64,000 bases of DNA from VRUE01 sp963817945. Its GTDB lineage: Bacteria > Actinomycetota > Thermoleophilia > Solirubrobacterales > 70-9. Positions within the stretch are counted from its first letter, which is position 1. Every line of letters begins with the position of its first letter. Made by a program: the position numbers and the translations under genes. The notes beneath the pieces were generated by a model, which was given only the letters and a program-made list of their open reading frames with translations, was not told the DNA's origin and made no database searches. Below, one piece after another: positions 27,153 to 34,966 of this stretch. The DNA is taken from contig CAWFQH010000001.1 of the NCBI GenBank assembly GCA_963817945.1, forward strand, positions 186,001 through 250,000, written 5' to 3'.

Positions 27153-27694
27153 GCAAACCGCGGCTCGCGCCAGGCGCCACCGCCTTCCTCGACCGCGACG
27201 GCACTATCAACGAGTCCCCGCCGGAGGGCGAGTACGTCATCTCGCCGGACGGGATCAGGCTGCTGCCGGGAGCCGCGGACGCAATTCGGATGCTCAACGA
27301 ACACCCGGCCAAGGCCGTGGTCGTCACCAACCAGCGCGGCATCGCACTCGGCAGGATGAGCGAGTCCGACCTCGCCGCCGTCAACCAGCGCCTGCAAGCC
27401 GAGCTGGCGCGCTCGGGCGCCCACGTCGACGCGATCCTCCACTGTCCGCACGAAGAGGGGAGCTGCGATTGCCGCAAGCCGGGGACGGGCCTACTCGAGC
27501 GAGCGGTACGCGAGGTCGAGGGCGTGGCGCTCGCCGGCAGCGCGATGATCGGCGACACCGCTCGCGACATCGAGACGGGGCGGCGCCTAGGCATCACAAC
27601 CGTCCGCATCGGCGCCTCCGCGCCCGGCGATCCCGAGCCGGATCAAGAGGTCGGCGACCTGCTCGCGGCGGCGCGCTGGCTGATTTCCAGCTGA
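27149..27694 (+). CDS. gmhB: D-glycero-D-manno-heptose 1,7-bisphosphate phosphatase (HAD family)
   Basis: HAD phosphatase that removes the 7-phosphate of heptose 1,7-bisphosphate. A TTG start (27149) overlapping the gmhA stop as TTGA gives 181 residues. It has the nucleophile motif FLDRDGTINE (DxD), VVVTNQRGIALGRMSE with the second-motif Thr, the zinc-binding Cys/His loop CPHEEGSCDCRKP characteristic of GmhB, and MIGDTARDIETG as the acidic fourth motif. With hddA and gmhA it makes heptose 1-phosphate. The nucleotidyltransferase needed to activate it (HddC) is not in the window. Confidence 0.9.
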   Translation: MSKPRLAPGATAFLDRDGTINESPPEGEYVISPDGIRLLPGAADAIRMLNEHPAKAVVVTNQRGIALGRMSESDLAAVNQRLQAELARSGAHVDAILHCPHEEGSCDCRKPGTGLLERAVREVEGVALAGSAMIGDTARDIETGRRLGITTVRIGASAPGDPEPDQEVGDLLAAARWLISS

Positions 27695-27775
27695 GCCGCG
27701 CCGACGCGCCGAGCCGGACCAGGGTTGCCGCCGTGTCCGTCGAAGCATGGAGTCCGACGATTCCGAGGAGGCGAG

Positions 27776-28351
27776 ATGCGCAGGCTGAAATCGAAAGGCA
27801 ACCGCAAGGCCGCGACGTCGAAGCGGCAGGAGGCGTTGTTGGCCTCCGGACTGGCCGTCGCGCTGGCCGTCGGCCTGATCGCCTGGGCGCTCCTCGACGA
27901 CGACGAGGGAGACAACGGCCCATTGCCGTCGGGCACGGCGGCGGTCATCGATGTCGATGCGCTCCGCGAGACCGCCTCCGAGGGACAGGTGCCGATCTAC
28001 TGGGCCGGTCCGCCCTCAGGCGCAAAGCTGGAGTTGAGTCGGCCAGCGCCGGATCGCACTTACCTTCGTTACCTGACGGGAGACGCGAAGGCGAGCGATC
28101 CCAGGCCCTTCCTAACCGTCGGTAGCTACGAGCTGCCCGATCCGATCGCCGCCCTACGCACTGAGGGAAGGGAACCCGGCGGAGTCCTCGCGAGAGCTCC
28201 GCGCGGAGGTGTCGTCTACTTCAGCCGCAAGCAGCCGGAGAGCGTCTACCTCGCCTATCCCGACACCGACGTCCAGATCGAGGTCTTCGCCCCCAGCTTC
28301 GAACAGGCCCTTCAGTTGGTCACCGCGGGCAAGATCGTGCCGGTGGAATAA
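27776..28351 (+). CDS. Single-pass membrane protein of unknown function
   Basis: The ATG at 27776 is preceded by a strong ribosome site (GAGGAGGCGAG) and gives 191 residues. A basic cytoplasmic N-terminus (RRLKSKGNRKAATSKRQ) is followed by one transmembrane helix (LLASGLAVALAVGLIAWALL, about 22-41). An external domain follows with acidic start (DDDEGDNG) and beta-rich segments such as QVPIYWAGPPSGAKLELS and RGGVVYFSRKQPESVYLAYP. No family recognised. It follows gmhB by 82 bases and faces the collagen-like gene across a strong terminator. Confidence 0.7.
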   Translation: MRRLKSKGNRKAATSKRQEALLASGLAVALAVGLIAWALLDDDEGDNGPLPSGTAAVIDVDALRETASEGQVPIYWAGPPSGAKLELSRPAPDRTYLRYLTGDAKASDPRPFLTVGSYELPDPIAALRTEGREPGGVLARAPRGGVVYFSRKQPESVYLAYPDTDVQIEVFAPSFEQALQLVTAGKIVPVE

Positions 28352-28362
28352 GAGACGGACGG

Positions 28363-28395
28363 CCCACGCCCCCGGACTCTCACCGGGGGCGTGGG
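28363..28395. terminator. Strong bidirectional terminator hairpin
   Basis: A perfect 13-base stem (CCCACGCCCCCGG / CCGGGGGCGTGGG) with a 7-base loop lies between the convergent stops of the membrane protein and the collagen-like protein. It is the clearest hairpin in the window. Confidence 0.78.
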
Positions 28396-28425
28396 GCATC
28401 CTCCCTGCCTTAGCTGCCGACCTGA

Positions 28426-30717
28426 CTACGGAGTGGTCGGCACGCAGATGGCGTACACCGTCGTAGTGACGCCGCTCGTGCTCGCGTCCGGGTACTGGAC
28501 GCGCCAGCCGGTCGGCGTTTGACCGTTGGTCGCAAGCGGCCTGCTTCCAGCGGCGCCGGTACCGGAAACGGGTGCCGAGAGAGTGAGGTCGTCGTCATTC
28601 TCGTCGGCGTCGTTGTTGTTGCCGCCGCCGCCGATCGCGACATCGGTGCCGGAGCACGCCGCCGTCGCAGCGTTGTTGCCGCTCGCAGTGGCGGTCACAA
28701 CGGTCGCTCCGACCACGCCACCCGGACTTCCGGGCGGACCTTTATCTCCCGTCGGACCTTTATCGCCGTCGGGGCCTTTGTTGCCGGTCGGACCTTTATC
28801 TCCCGTCGGACCTTTATCCCCGGTCGGGCCTTTATCCCCGGTCGGGCCTTTGTCGCCGATCGGACCCTGCAGGCCTATCGGACCTTTGTCGCCGGTCGGA
28901 CCTTTGTCGCCGTCGGGACCTTTGAGGCCTTGGTCCCCATCAGGACCTTCGTCACCAGTGGGACCTTTGTCGCCGTCGGGACCTTTGTCACCGGTCGGGC
29001 CTTTGTCGCCGATCGGCCCTTGTAGACCTATCGGGCCTTTATCCCCGTCGGGGCCTTTGCTGCCGGGGTCACCCTGCGGGCCTTTGTCCCCGTCGGGGCC
29101 TTTATCGCCGTCGGGACCTTTATCGCCGTCGGGACCTTTATCGCCGTCGGGACCTTTACTACCGGGGTCGCCCTGCGGGCCTTTGTCCCCATCGGGGCCT
29201 TTATCGCCGTTCAGGCCTTTGTCACCGTCGGGACCTTTGTCACCGTCGGGACCTTTGTCACCGTTCGGGCCTTTATCGCCGTTCGGGCCTTTATCGCCGT
29301 CGGGACCTTTGTCACCGGTCGGGCCTTTGTCGCCGATCAATCCCTGTAGGCCTATCGGGCCTTTGTCGCCGTCGGGGCCTTTACTACCGGGGTCGCCCTG
29401 CGGGCCTTTGTCGCCGTCGGGACCTTTGTCACCGTTCGGGCCTTTATCTCCATCGGGGCCTTTATCGCCGTTGGGGCCTTTGAGGCCTTGGTCCCCATCA
29501 GGGCCTTTGTCACCAGTGGGACCTTTGTCGCCGTCGGGACCTTTGTCACCGTTCGGGCCTTTGTCACCGTCGGGACCTTTATCGCCGTTCGGGCCTTTAT
29601 CCCCGTCGGGGCCTTTATCCCCGTCGGGGCCTTTGCTACCGGGGTCGCCCTGCGGACCTTTGTCGCCGTCGGGACCTTTGTCACCGTTCGGGCCTTTATC
29701 CCCATCGGGGCCTTTATCGCCGTCGGGACCTTTACTACCGGGGTCACCCTGCGGGCCTTTGTCCCCATCGGGGCCTTTATCGCCGTTGGGGCCTTTGAGG
29801 CCTTGGTCCCCATCAGGGCCTTTGTCACCAGTGGGACCTTTGTCGCCGTCGGGACCTTTGTCACCGTTCGGGCCTTTGTCACCGTCGGGACCTTTGTCAC
29901 CGTCGGGACCTTTGTCACCGTCGGGACCTTTATCCCCGTCGGGACCTTTATCCCCGTCGGGACCTTTATCCCCGTCGGGGCCTTTACTACCGGGGTCGCC
30001 CTGCGGGCCTTTGTCCCCGTTCGGGCCTTTATCCCCGTCGGGGCCTTTGCTACCGGGGTCGCCCTGCGGGCCTTTGTCCCCATCGGGGCCTTTATCGCCG
30101 TTGGGGCCTTTGAGGCCTTGGTCCCCATCAGGGCCTTTGTCACCAGTGGGACCTTTATCGCCGTCGGGACCTTTGTCACCGTCGGGGCCTTTACTACCGG
30201 GGTCGCCCTGCGGGCCTTTATCCCCATCGGGACCTTTGTCCCCGTTCGGGCCTTTATCGCCAGGATCACCCTGTGGACCCTTGTCACCAGCCGGACCCTT
30301 GTCACCAGCCGGACCCTTGTCGCCCGTCGGACCCTTTTCACCGGCGGGACCCTTATCGCCGGTCGGGCCCTGCGGGCCTATCGGACCCTGATCGCCAATC
30401 GGCCCTTTGTCGCCGGTTGGGCCTTTCTCGCCCTGAGGTCCCTGGACGCCGCTTTCCCCGGCAACCCCGAGGACGCCCTGGTTGCCCGAGCCGCCGACGA
30501 CTCGGACCAAGAGCTCTCTGCTTTTGCATTTTTTCCCTGACACGAAGCGGACAGTGCCTTTTTCGGGCCCGCTTTTCGTGATGCAGAGATTGATCGTGCT
30601 CAGCGTTTTCTGCGCCGCCGGCGCCGAGACCGCGAGCAGGCCACAGACTGCCAGGCTCGCCACGAGGGAAAGCGCCAGCCAGCGGCGTCTGGTGAATCCG
30701 AACCTTAGGGCAGTCAT
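28426..30717 (-). CDS. Secreted collagen-like repeat protein
   Basis: Exported protein of 763 residues expected to form a triple helix. N-terminal signal peptide RRRWLALSLVASLAVCGLLA (about 11-30), then a short domain with two cysteines (INLCITKSG, GKKCKSREL). From residue 75 to about 667 comes an uninterrupted Gly-X-Y tract of about 197 triplets, mostly the hexapeptide GDKGP(D/N/T). Lys-Gly-Asp contacts favour interchain salt bridges in place of hydroxyproline. The C-terminal 96 residues form a globular, possibly trimerising domain (GATVVTATASGNNAA, then a DADENDDD acidic loop and VYAICVPTTP) like those ending other bacterial collagen-like proteins. No LPXTG-type anchor seen. The SD is AAGGAG. 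Probably a cell-surface fibre. Confidence 0.9.
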   Translation of the reverse strand: MTALRFGFTRRRWLALSLVASLAVCGLLAVSAPAAQKTLSTINLCITKSGPEKGTVRFVSGKKCKSRELLVRVVGGSGNQGVLGVAGESGVQGPQGEKGPTGDKGPIGDQGPIGPQGPTGDKGPAGEKGPTGDKGPAGDKGPAGDKGPQGDPGDKGPNGDKGPDGDKGPQGDPGSKGPDGDKGPDGDKGPTGDKGPDGDQGLKGPNGDKGPDGDKGPQGDPGSKGPDGDKGPNGDKGPQGDPGSKGPDGDKGPDGDKGPDGDKGPDGDKGPDGDKGPDGDKGPNGDKGPDGDKGPTGDKGPDGDQGLKGPNGDKGPDGDKGPQGDPGSKGPDGDKGPDGDKGPNGDKGPDGDKGPQGDPGSKGPDGDKGPDGDKGPNGDKGPDGDKGPNGDKGPDGDKGPTGDKGPDGDQGLKGPNGDKGPDGDKGPNGDKGPDGDKGPQGDPGSKGPDGDKGPIGLQGLIGDKGPTGDKGPDGDKGPNGDKGPNGDKGPDGDKGPDGDKGLNGDKGPDGDKGPQGDPGSKGPDGDKGPDGDKGPDGDKGPDGDKGPQGDPGSKGPDGDKGPIGLQGPIGDKGPTGDKGPDGDKGPTGDEGPDGDQGLKGPDGDKGPTGDKGPIGLQGPIGDKGPTGDKGPTGDKGPTGDKGPTGNKGPDGDKGPTGDKGPPGSPGGVVGATVVTATASGNNAATAACSGTDVAIGGGGNNNDADENDDDLTLSAPVSGTGAAGSRPLATNGQTPTGWRVQYPDASTSGVTTTVYAICVPTTP
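28717..30495 (-). repeat. Tandem Gly-X-Y coding repeat
   Basis: About 1.78 kb of tandem 9- and 18-base units encoding the collagen tract. Longer blocks repeat: one with GDQGLKGP occurs about four times and one with GDPGSKGP about eight times, so the array seems to have grown by unequal duplication of larger modules. The antisense frame is also open through it and should not be read as a gene. Confidence 0.9.
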
Positions 30718-30800
30718 ACGTGGATCTCCTTGCTGGTGTTGAAGCCATATGACGCCTCCGCGGCGCCATCAAGGTCGCCGAAAGTACAGACCCACTAGAC

Positions 30801-30826
30801 GTTTGACCAATTGTTTGGATCAAACA
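30801..30826. promoter_or_regulatory. Palindromic site upstream of the collagen-like gene
   Basis: Within an AT-rich stretch about 85-110 bases upstream of the collagen-like start lies the perfect palindrome TGTTTG-GAT-CAAACA (30812-30826). An upstream GTTTGA at 30801-30806 can also pair with TCAAAC. It may be an operator or part of the promoter region; the AT-richness here fits a promoter. Confidence 0.35.
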
Positions 30827-30950
30827 TGCGGCCAATCTAAGTAGTTTTGTCTAAAGGTATTTCGAAAAGTGCTGCTTATCCGCCTTTGAGCAGCGCAAGG
30901 TTGCGCCCAAACCTCAAAAGATGGGGCGCAGCCGAGGTGAAGAAGAGTCG

Positions 30951-31316
30951 CTACTGGACCTTCTTGAGGCGGGAACGCTGCTCCTGGCGTTCCACGACCT
31001 GTCCGATCAGCTTCCTCACGTTGGAGTCACCAGTCGCCTTGATGTGGCCGGTCTCGTAAGCCTTGCGGTAGCTCTTCAGCGTCCCGCGCTCGGCCAGCTC
31101 GTTGAACTCCGGCCGGTCGATCTGAACGAGGACGCGCTCGTCCTGTGCCAGGTCCTTGCTGATCGTCGGGCCCGGCAGCTCGACGCGGTAGAGCTGGACG
31201 TCACCCCTGCCTTTCAGCTCGAGCCCGAATACCAGCTTGAGCTTCTGTAGCGCGGGGACTTCGGCCTGGAATCGCCTCACGGCGGTATCGATCAGAGCCT
31301 TCGTGTCTGCGGCCAT
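30951..31316 (-). CDS. SCP2-like (sterol carrier fold) domain protein
   Basis: A 121-residue cytoplasmic protein. The pattern of a strand pair (KLKLVFGLELKGRGDVQLYRVE), then ERVLVQIDRPEFNELAERG and a C-terminal AYETGHIKATGDSNVRKLIG fits the lipid-binding SCP2 fold, in which the helix and the G.I...GD strand line the tunnel. It ends in a basic tail (RQEQRSRLKK). It diverges from the Ser/Thr kinase gene by 45 bases. The fold is likely; the ligand is unknown. Confidence 0.6.
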   Translation of the reverse strand: MAADTKALIDTAVRRFQAEVPALQKLKLVFGLELKGRGDVQLYRVELPGPTISKDLAQDERVLVQIDRPEFNELAERGTLKSYRKAYETGHIKATGDSNVRKLIGQVVERQEQRSRLKKVQ

Positions 31317-31361
31317 CGACTGCCGATGCTAGCCGAGCGGCGCGCCCCCTACCCTTTGCCC

Positions 31362-32246
31362 GTGAGCGACTACCCAAGCTGGGACTTTCAAGAAGGCGAC
31401 GAGATTCGCCAGGGCCGGACCGTTCTGCGAACCCTGGGCGGCGGCAATCGCTACGAGGTGTGCCTCGTGTGGGACGACTCCCTGTACGCCCTCGGCGTCG
31501 CCAAGGTGCTGCGTCCCGACCAAGCGGAGGACGAGAAGGCGCTGCGCGACCTGGCCCGCGAGGTCGAGGCGCTGGAGGCGCTCGCGCACCCGACCCTGGT
31601 GCGCAGCTTCGGCGCCGTCCTCGACGGCCGCTACCCCCACGTGCTGATCGAGCACCTGGAGGGCCCCTCCCTGCGCCGCCTGATCAAGCGCGACGGCGCC
31701 ATCCCCCTCGAGCAGCTGCTCCCGCTCGCCGCGCACGTCGCCGGCGCCCTCCAGTACATGGCCAACTGCGGCTACGTCCACCTCGACGTCAAGCCGGACA
31801 ACATCGTGATGGGAGTACCACCTCGACTGATCGACCTCAGCATCGCCCGCACCCTGGAGCGGGCTGCGGCAACCACGGGCCCGATCGGGACCGATCCCTA
31901 CATGCCTCCCGAGCAGTGCGTCGGCGAATCGGCAGGGGCCCGGATCGGGTCCGGCGCCGACGCCTGGGGCCTCGGCGCAACGCTCTTCCACGCCGTCTCC
32001 GGCGAGAAGCCCTTCCCCCGCGGTCGCGGCAGCGGCGGCGTCGAGCGCTTCCCACAGCTGGTCGAGGACCCGAAGCCGCTCCCGGGCAGGCTTCCCGAGG
32101 ATCTCCGCTCCCTCATCCTCGACCTGCTCGACCGCGATCCGGCCGCCCGTCCGAGCTGCGCGGAGGTAATCGAGAGGATCGAGCCGCTGCTGGCGGGGCT
32201 GCCGCGCAAGATCAGGCTGGCTCGTCGGGGCGCGGTCGGTATCTGA
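31362..32246 (+). CDS. Soluble Ser/Thr protein kinase (Hanks type)
   Basis: The GTG at 31362 gives 294 residues; a longer in-frame ATG at 31326 is less likely. Kinase motifs: the catalytic lysine in GVAKVL (Lys48), the catalytic loop HLDVKPDN (140-147, HLD instead of HRD), a metal site DLS (158-160, in place of DFG), the activation end GTDPYMPPEQ (176-185), and the C-lobe ADAWGLGATLFHAVSGEKPF. The Gly loop (LGGGNRYEV) is short. There is no membrane helix and no PASTA or other sensor domain, so it is a bare cytoplasmic kinase. Substrate unknown. Confidence 0.87.
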   Translation: MSDYPSWDFQEGDEIRQGRTVLRTLGGGNRYEVCLVWDDSLYALGVAKVLRPDQAEDEKALRDLAREVEALEALAHPTLVRSFGAVLDGRYPHVLIEHLEGPSLRRLIKRDGAIPLEQLLPLAAHVAGALQYMANCGYVHLDVKPDNIVMGVPPRLIDLSIARTLERAAATTGPIGTDPYMPPEQCVGESAGARIGSGADAWGLGATLFHAVSGEKPFPRGRGSGGVERFPQLVEDPKPLPGRLPEDLRSLILDLLDRDPAARPSCAEVIERIEPLLAGLPRKIRLARRGAVGI

Positions 32247-32330
32247 GCCGCGTGATCTTCGGCCAGCGGCCGTGTTGTAGCCCTACCAACGGGTAAAGAG
32301 TCTTCCGTGCCACGACCAGGAGGGAAAACC

Positions 32331-32852
32331 ATGTCCAGGCGAATCACCGGAGCGCGACCCGCCTCGCCGGCGGCCCGCGTCTTCAGCAATCTCCAGGCGG
32401 ATGACGCCCTGCTTCCGGGCGAAGCGTCTGTCATGCGCAAAGCCAGCGCCCTGTTCCTCGCGCTTCTCGTGCTGGGGGCCCTGCCGCTCTTCTGGGCAGC
32501 GAACGCAGCGGGCGTGATCGGTGACGTGCCCACCGCGGTCGCCAGCAGCAACAGCGGCCCCGGCGGCGGTGACGACGACGACAGCAGCGGTCCGGGCAGC
32601 GGCGATGATGATGACGATCGCGACGTGCTGGCTACCGACGACACCAGCGGCGCCAACTCAACGCGCGGCACGACCGACGACAACGACACGAACACGCGCA
32701 TGGGCACCAACGACACGAGCGGCGTCAACTCGACCAACGGCACCACCAACGACAACGACACCCGCACCCGGACCGGCACCGATACCGGCACGAACACGGG
32801 CCCGGGTGGCGGTGACCGCGGCACCGGCACGAACACCGGCACCCGCTCTTAG
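32331..32852 (+). CDS. Acidic Thr/Asn/Asp-rich low-complexity surface protein
   Basis: The ATG at 32331 follows a good ribosome site (AGGAGGG). The 173 residues have a hydrophobic helix (LFLALLVLGALPLFWAANAA, about 41-60) and then a repetitive tail of Gly, Asp, Thr and Asn: GGGDDDDSSGPGSGDDDDD, then variants of NDTSG.NST.GT and DTGTNTGPGGGD. A start at 32433 would make the helix a simple signal peptide. The tail could bind calcium or serve as a stalk; no known repeat family was identified. Confidence 0.62.
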   Translation: MSRRITGARPASPAARVFSNLQADDALLPGEASVMRKASALFLALLVLGALPLFWAANAAGVIGDVPTAVASSNSGPGGGDDDDSSGPGSGDDDDDRDVLATDDTSGANSTRGTTDDNDTNTRMGTNDTSGVNSTNGTTNDNDTRTRTGTDTGTNTGPGGGDRGTGTNTGTRS

Positions 32853-32903
32853 GCGAGAGCTAGCCCGGTGTCCCGGCGGTAGGCATCCGGGTGGCAACGC
32901 GAG

Positions 32904-33012
32904 GCCTGTCCCGGTAGGGGTGGAACGTCTTGTACTTTTTCCGCGCTGACGCTCGCGGACAGCCGCAAGCTGCCTTCGGAAAAAGTTAAGTGGAACCCCT
33001 GCCGGGACAGGC
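32904..33012. repeat. Large nested inverted repeat between convergent genes
   Basis: Outer arms of 18 bases (GCCTGTCCCGGTAGGGGT at 32904-32921 and its inverted copy ending at 33012) differ by one base that still pairs as G-U. Inner arms ACTTTTTCCG (32934-32943) and CGGAAAAAGT (32977-32986) are perfect. The element directly abuts the stop of the acyl-CoA dehydrogenase and lies 51 bases after the acidic-protein stop. It may act as a bidirectional terminator or be a small palindromic mobile or REP-like unit. Confidence 0.65.
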
Positions 33013-34227
33013 CTACAGCTTGTGTCGCTGGAGCAACTTCTTCCCGATCACCATGCGCTGGATCTCCGACGTTCCCTCGCCGATCAGCAGCAGCGGTGCG
33101 TCGCGGTAGAGGCGCTCGATCTCGTACTCCTTCGAGTAGCCATAGCCGCCGTGGATGCGGAAGGCCTCCTCGACGCACTCCTTGCCGGTCTCAGACGCCA
33201 GGAGCTTCGCCATCCCCGCCTCGAGGTCGGAGCGTTCGCCGGCATCCTTCATCCGCGCCGCTTTGCGGGTGACGAGGCGTGCGGCCTCGATCTTGGTTGC
33301 CATGTCGGCGAGCTTGAACTGGATCGCCTGGTGCTGGGCGATTGGCTTGCCGAAGGTCTTGCGTTCCTGGCTGTAGCGGAGGGCCAGCTCCAGCGCCCGC
33401 TGGGCGATGCCGACGCCGCGAGCGGCGACGTTGACGCGGCCGACCTCGAGTGCATCCATCATTTGCACGAAGCCCTGGCCGACGCCGTTCTCCTCGCCGC
33501 CGAGCACCCGCTCGGGCGGACAGCGGTAGCCATCGTAGACGAGCTCGGTTGACTCGACGCCCTTGTAGCCCATCTTCTTGATTTTGGGCGGGACGATCAA
33601 GCCCTCGTAATCGCCCGAGTTCTTGTCCGCCCACGGCTCCTTCTCGGTGATGAAGCAGGTCATCCCCTTGTAGGGCGGGTCGGCCTTGGTGTCAGTCTTC
33701 ATCAGGACGAAGACGACACCCGAGCCGAGCCCGTTGGTGACCCACATCTTCTGCCCGTTCAGCTCCCACTTGCCGTCCTCGCCCTTCTTGGCGGTCGACT
33801 TGATGCCCTGCACGTCGGAGCCGACCTCGGGCTCGGAGAGCGAAAAGGCGGCGCGGATCTCGCCGGTCGCCATCTTCGGCAGGAAGTGGTTTTTCTGCTC
33901 GTCGGTGCCGAACTTCATCAGGAGGTAGGAGCCGATGAAGTGGGTGTTGACGACGCCGGAGATCGAGATCCAGCCGCGCGAGAGCTCTTCGACGATCATC
34001 GCGTAGGTCGTCAGGTCGAGCCCCATGCCGCCGTACTCCTCGGGGATCGTCACCCCGAACAGCCCCAACTCCTTCATCTGCTCGACGATCGGCTCAGGGA
34101 AGGAGTCCTCGTGGTCGTAGTGCTCGGCGTTGGGGAGGATCTGCTCGTCGACGAACTGGCGCACCATCTCGGTGATGTCGCGCTGGATGTCGGTCTGCTC
34201 GCTGTAGGCGGCGGTATCTACGGCCAT
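33013..34227 (-). CDS. Acyl-CoA dehydrogenase, probable methylsuccinyl-CoA dehydrogenase
   Basis: FAD enzyme of 404 residues (ATG at 34227; the longer frame upstream is not coding). Motifs: LFGVTIPEEYGGMGLDLTTY, the FAD strand AAFSLSEPEVGSDVQGI, KMWVTNGLGSGVVFVLM, KMGYKGVESTELVYDG, GRVNVAARGVGIAQRALELA, TFGKPIAQHQAIQFKLADMA and FRIHGGYGYSKEYEIERLYR. These match the actinobacterial enzyme encoded near ccr-meaA, assigned to (2S)-methylsuccinyl-CoA oxidation. With meaA (1968) and the MaoC hydratase (24907) it would supply consecutive ethylmalonyl-CoA pathway steps. A short/branched-chain acyl-CoA dehydrogenase is the alternative. Confidence 0.85.
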   Translation of the reverse strand: MAVDTAAYSEQTDIQRDITEMVRQFVDEQILPNAEHYDHEDSFPEPIVEQMKELGLFGVTIPEEYGGMGLDLTTYAMIVEELSRGWISISGVVNTHFIGSYLLMKFGTDEQKNHFLPKMATGEIRAAFSLSEPEVGSDVQGIKSTAKKGEDGKWELNGQKMWVTNGLGSGVVFVLMKTDTKADPPYKGMTCFITEKEPWADKNSGDYEGLIVPPKIKKMGYKGVESTELVYDGYRCPPERVLGGEENGVGQGFVQMMDALEVGRVNVAARGVGIAQRALELALRYSQERKTFGKPIAQHQAIQFKLADMATKIEAARLVTRKAARMKDAGERSDLEAGMAKLLASETGKECVEEAFRIHGGYGYSKEYEIERLYRDAPLLLIGEGTSEIQRMVIGKKLLQRHKL

Positions 34228-34351
34228 TTCTCCTGCTTCGTCTCGGGGGCTCTGAGGGAAGCGAAGGATATCGGCGGCCTCGCTCGTACGTGCGTCCAAG
34301 TTCGGTTGACAGGCGGTCTTGCTCTGCGCGCCTTTTGGCGACAAGGCAGAG

Positions 34352-34966
34352 GTGGGACGCCGACTTTCAATTGTCCTCTGGCTCTGCTGCGCGCTCGCGG
34401 CGCTGGCGCTCGCGCCGAGCGCGCTGGCCGTCGGCCTCGGCCAACAGCAGGCGCTCTCCAGGACTGCGCAGGCCGCACAGGCCCCGGAGACGGCGATCGC
34501 CCCGCTGTCGGCCTGCCCCGGGCAAACCAACCGCGACGCCCCGGCGGCTGAGCAGGAGCGCGCGATGCGTTGCATGACCGACTACGCACGGACCCACTTC
34601 GACCTGCCGGCCTTGGCCGAAGCCGAACAGCTGAGCGCCTCAGCCGAAGGCAAGTCGAGCGACATCCTGCTCTGCGACAGCTTCAGCCACTCAGCCTGCG
34701 GCCGCGAGTTCACCTACTGGATGAAGGCATCCGGCTATCTCTCCGTCGGCTGCTGGCGGGCGGGCGAGAACCTGGCCTGGGGAGTGGGCGACGAAGGCTC
34801 CGTTCGCTCGATCTTTCGGGCCTGGATGAACTCGCCCAGTCACCGGCGCAACGTCCTCGGTGACTACGACCAGATCGGCATCGCCCTCAAGGTCGGCGAG
34901 CTGGAAGGGTTGACCGGAACCCGCGTCTGGACGCAGCACTTCGGCTCGCAGTGCGAGTCGGCCTAG
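34352..34966 (+). CDS. Secreted CAP-domain (SCP/PR-1, YkwD-like) protein
   Basis: A GTG start at 34352 gives a signal peptide (RRLSIVLWLCCALAALALA) and a mature protein of about 180 residues. The CAP domain has MRCMTDYARTHFDLPALAEA, the central REFTYWMKASGYLS, AGENLAWGVGDEGSV and FRAWMNSPSHRRNVLGDYDQ followed by IGIAL; these are the usual CAP motifs with conserved His and Glu. Several cysteines (CPGQ, MRCM, LLCD, SACG, VGCW, SQCE) suggest disulfides outside the cell. An ATG at 34319 is an alternative start. Function in bacteria is mostly unknown. Confidence 0.82.
   Translation: MGRRLSIVLWLCCALAALALAPSALAVGLGQQQALSRTAQAAQAPETAIAPLSACPGQTNRDAPAAEQERAMRCMTDYARTHFDLPALAEAEQLSASAEGKSSDILLCDSFSHSACGREFTYWMKASGYLSVGCWRAGENLAWGVGDEGSVRSIFRAWMNSPSHRRNVLGDYDQIGIALKVGELEGLTGTRVWTQHFGSQCESA

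Noticed and set aside
28717..30495. CRISPR-like tandem repetition
   Set aside because: The repeats have no unique spacers of constant length and are in frame with a signal-peptide protein; they are coding repeats.
28526..30540. Long + strand frames through the collagen-like repeat
   Set aside because: They are the antisense of the Gly-X-Y tract (repeated Pro/Ser/Gly or Val/Phe/Thr) with no start signal or domain; they are open only because the repeat lacks stops in these frames.
34228..34575. 116-residue N-terminal extension of the acyl-CoA dehydrogenase
   Set aside because: Low-complexity Ser/Ala/Arg sequence overlapping the CAP gene on the other strand; the family begins just after the ATG at 34227.
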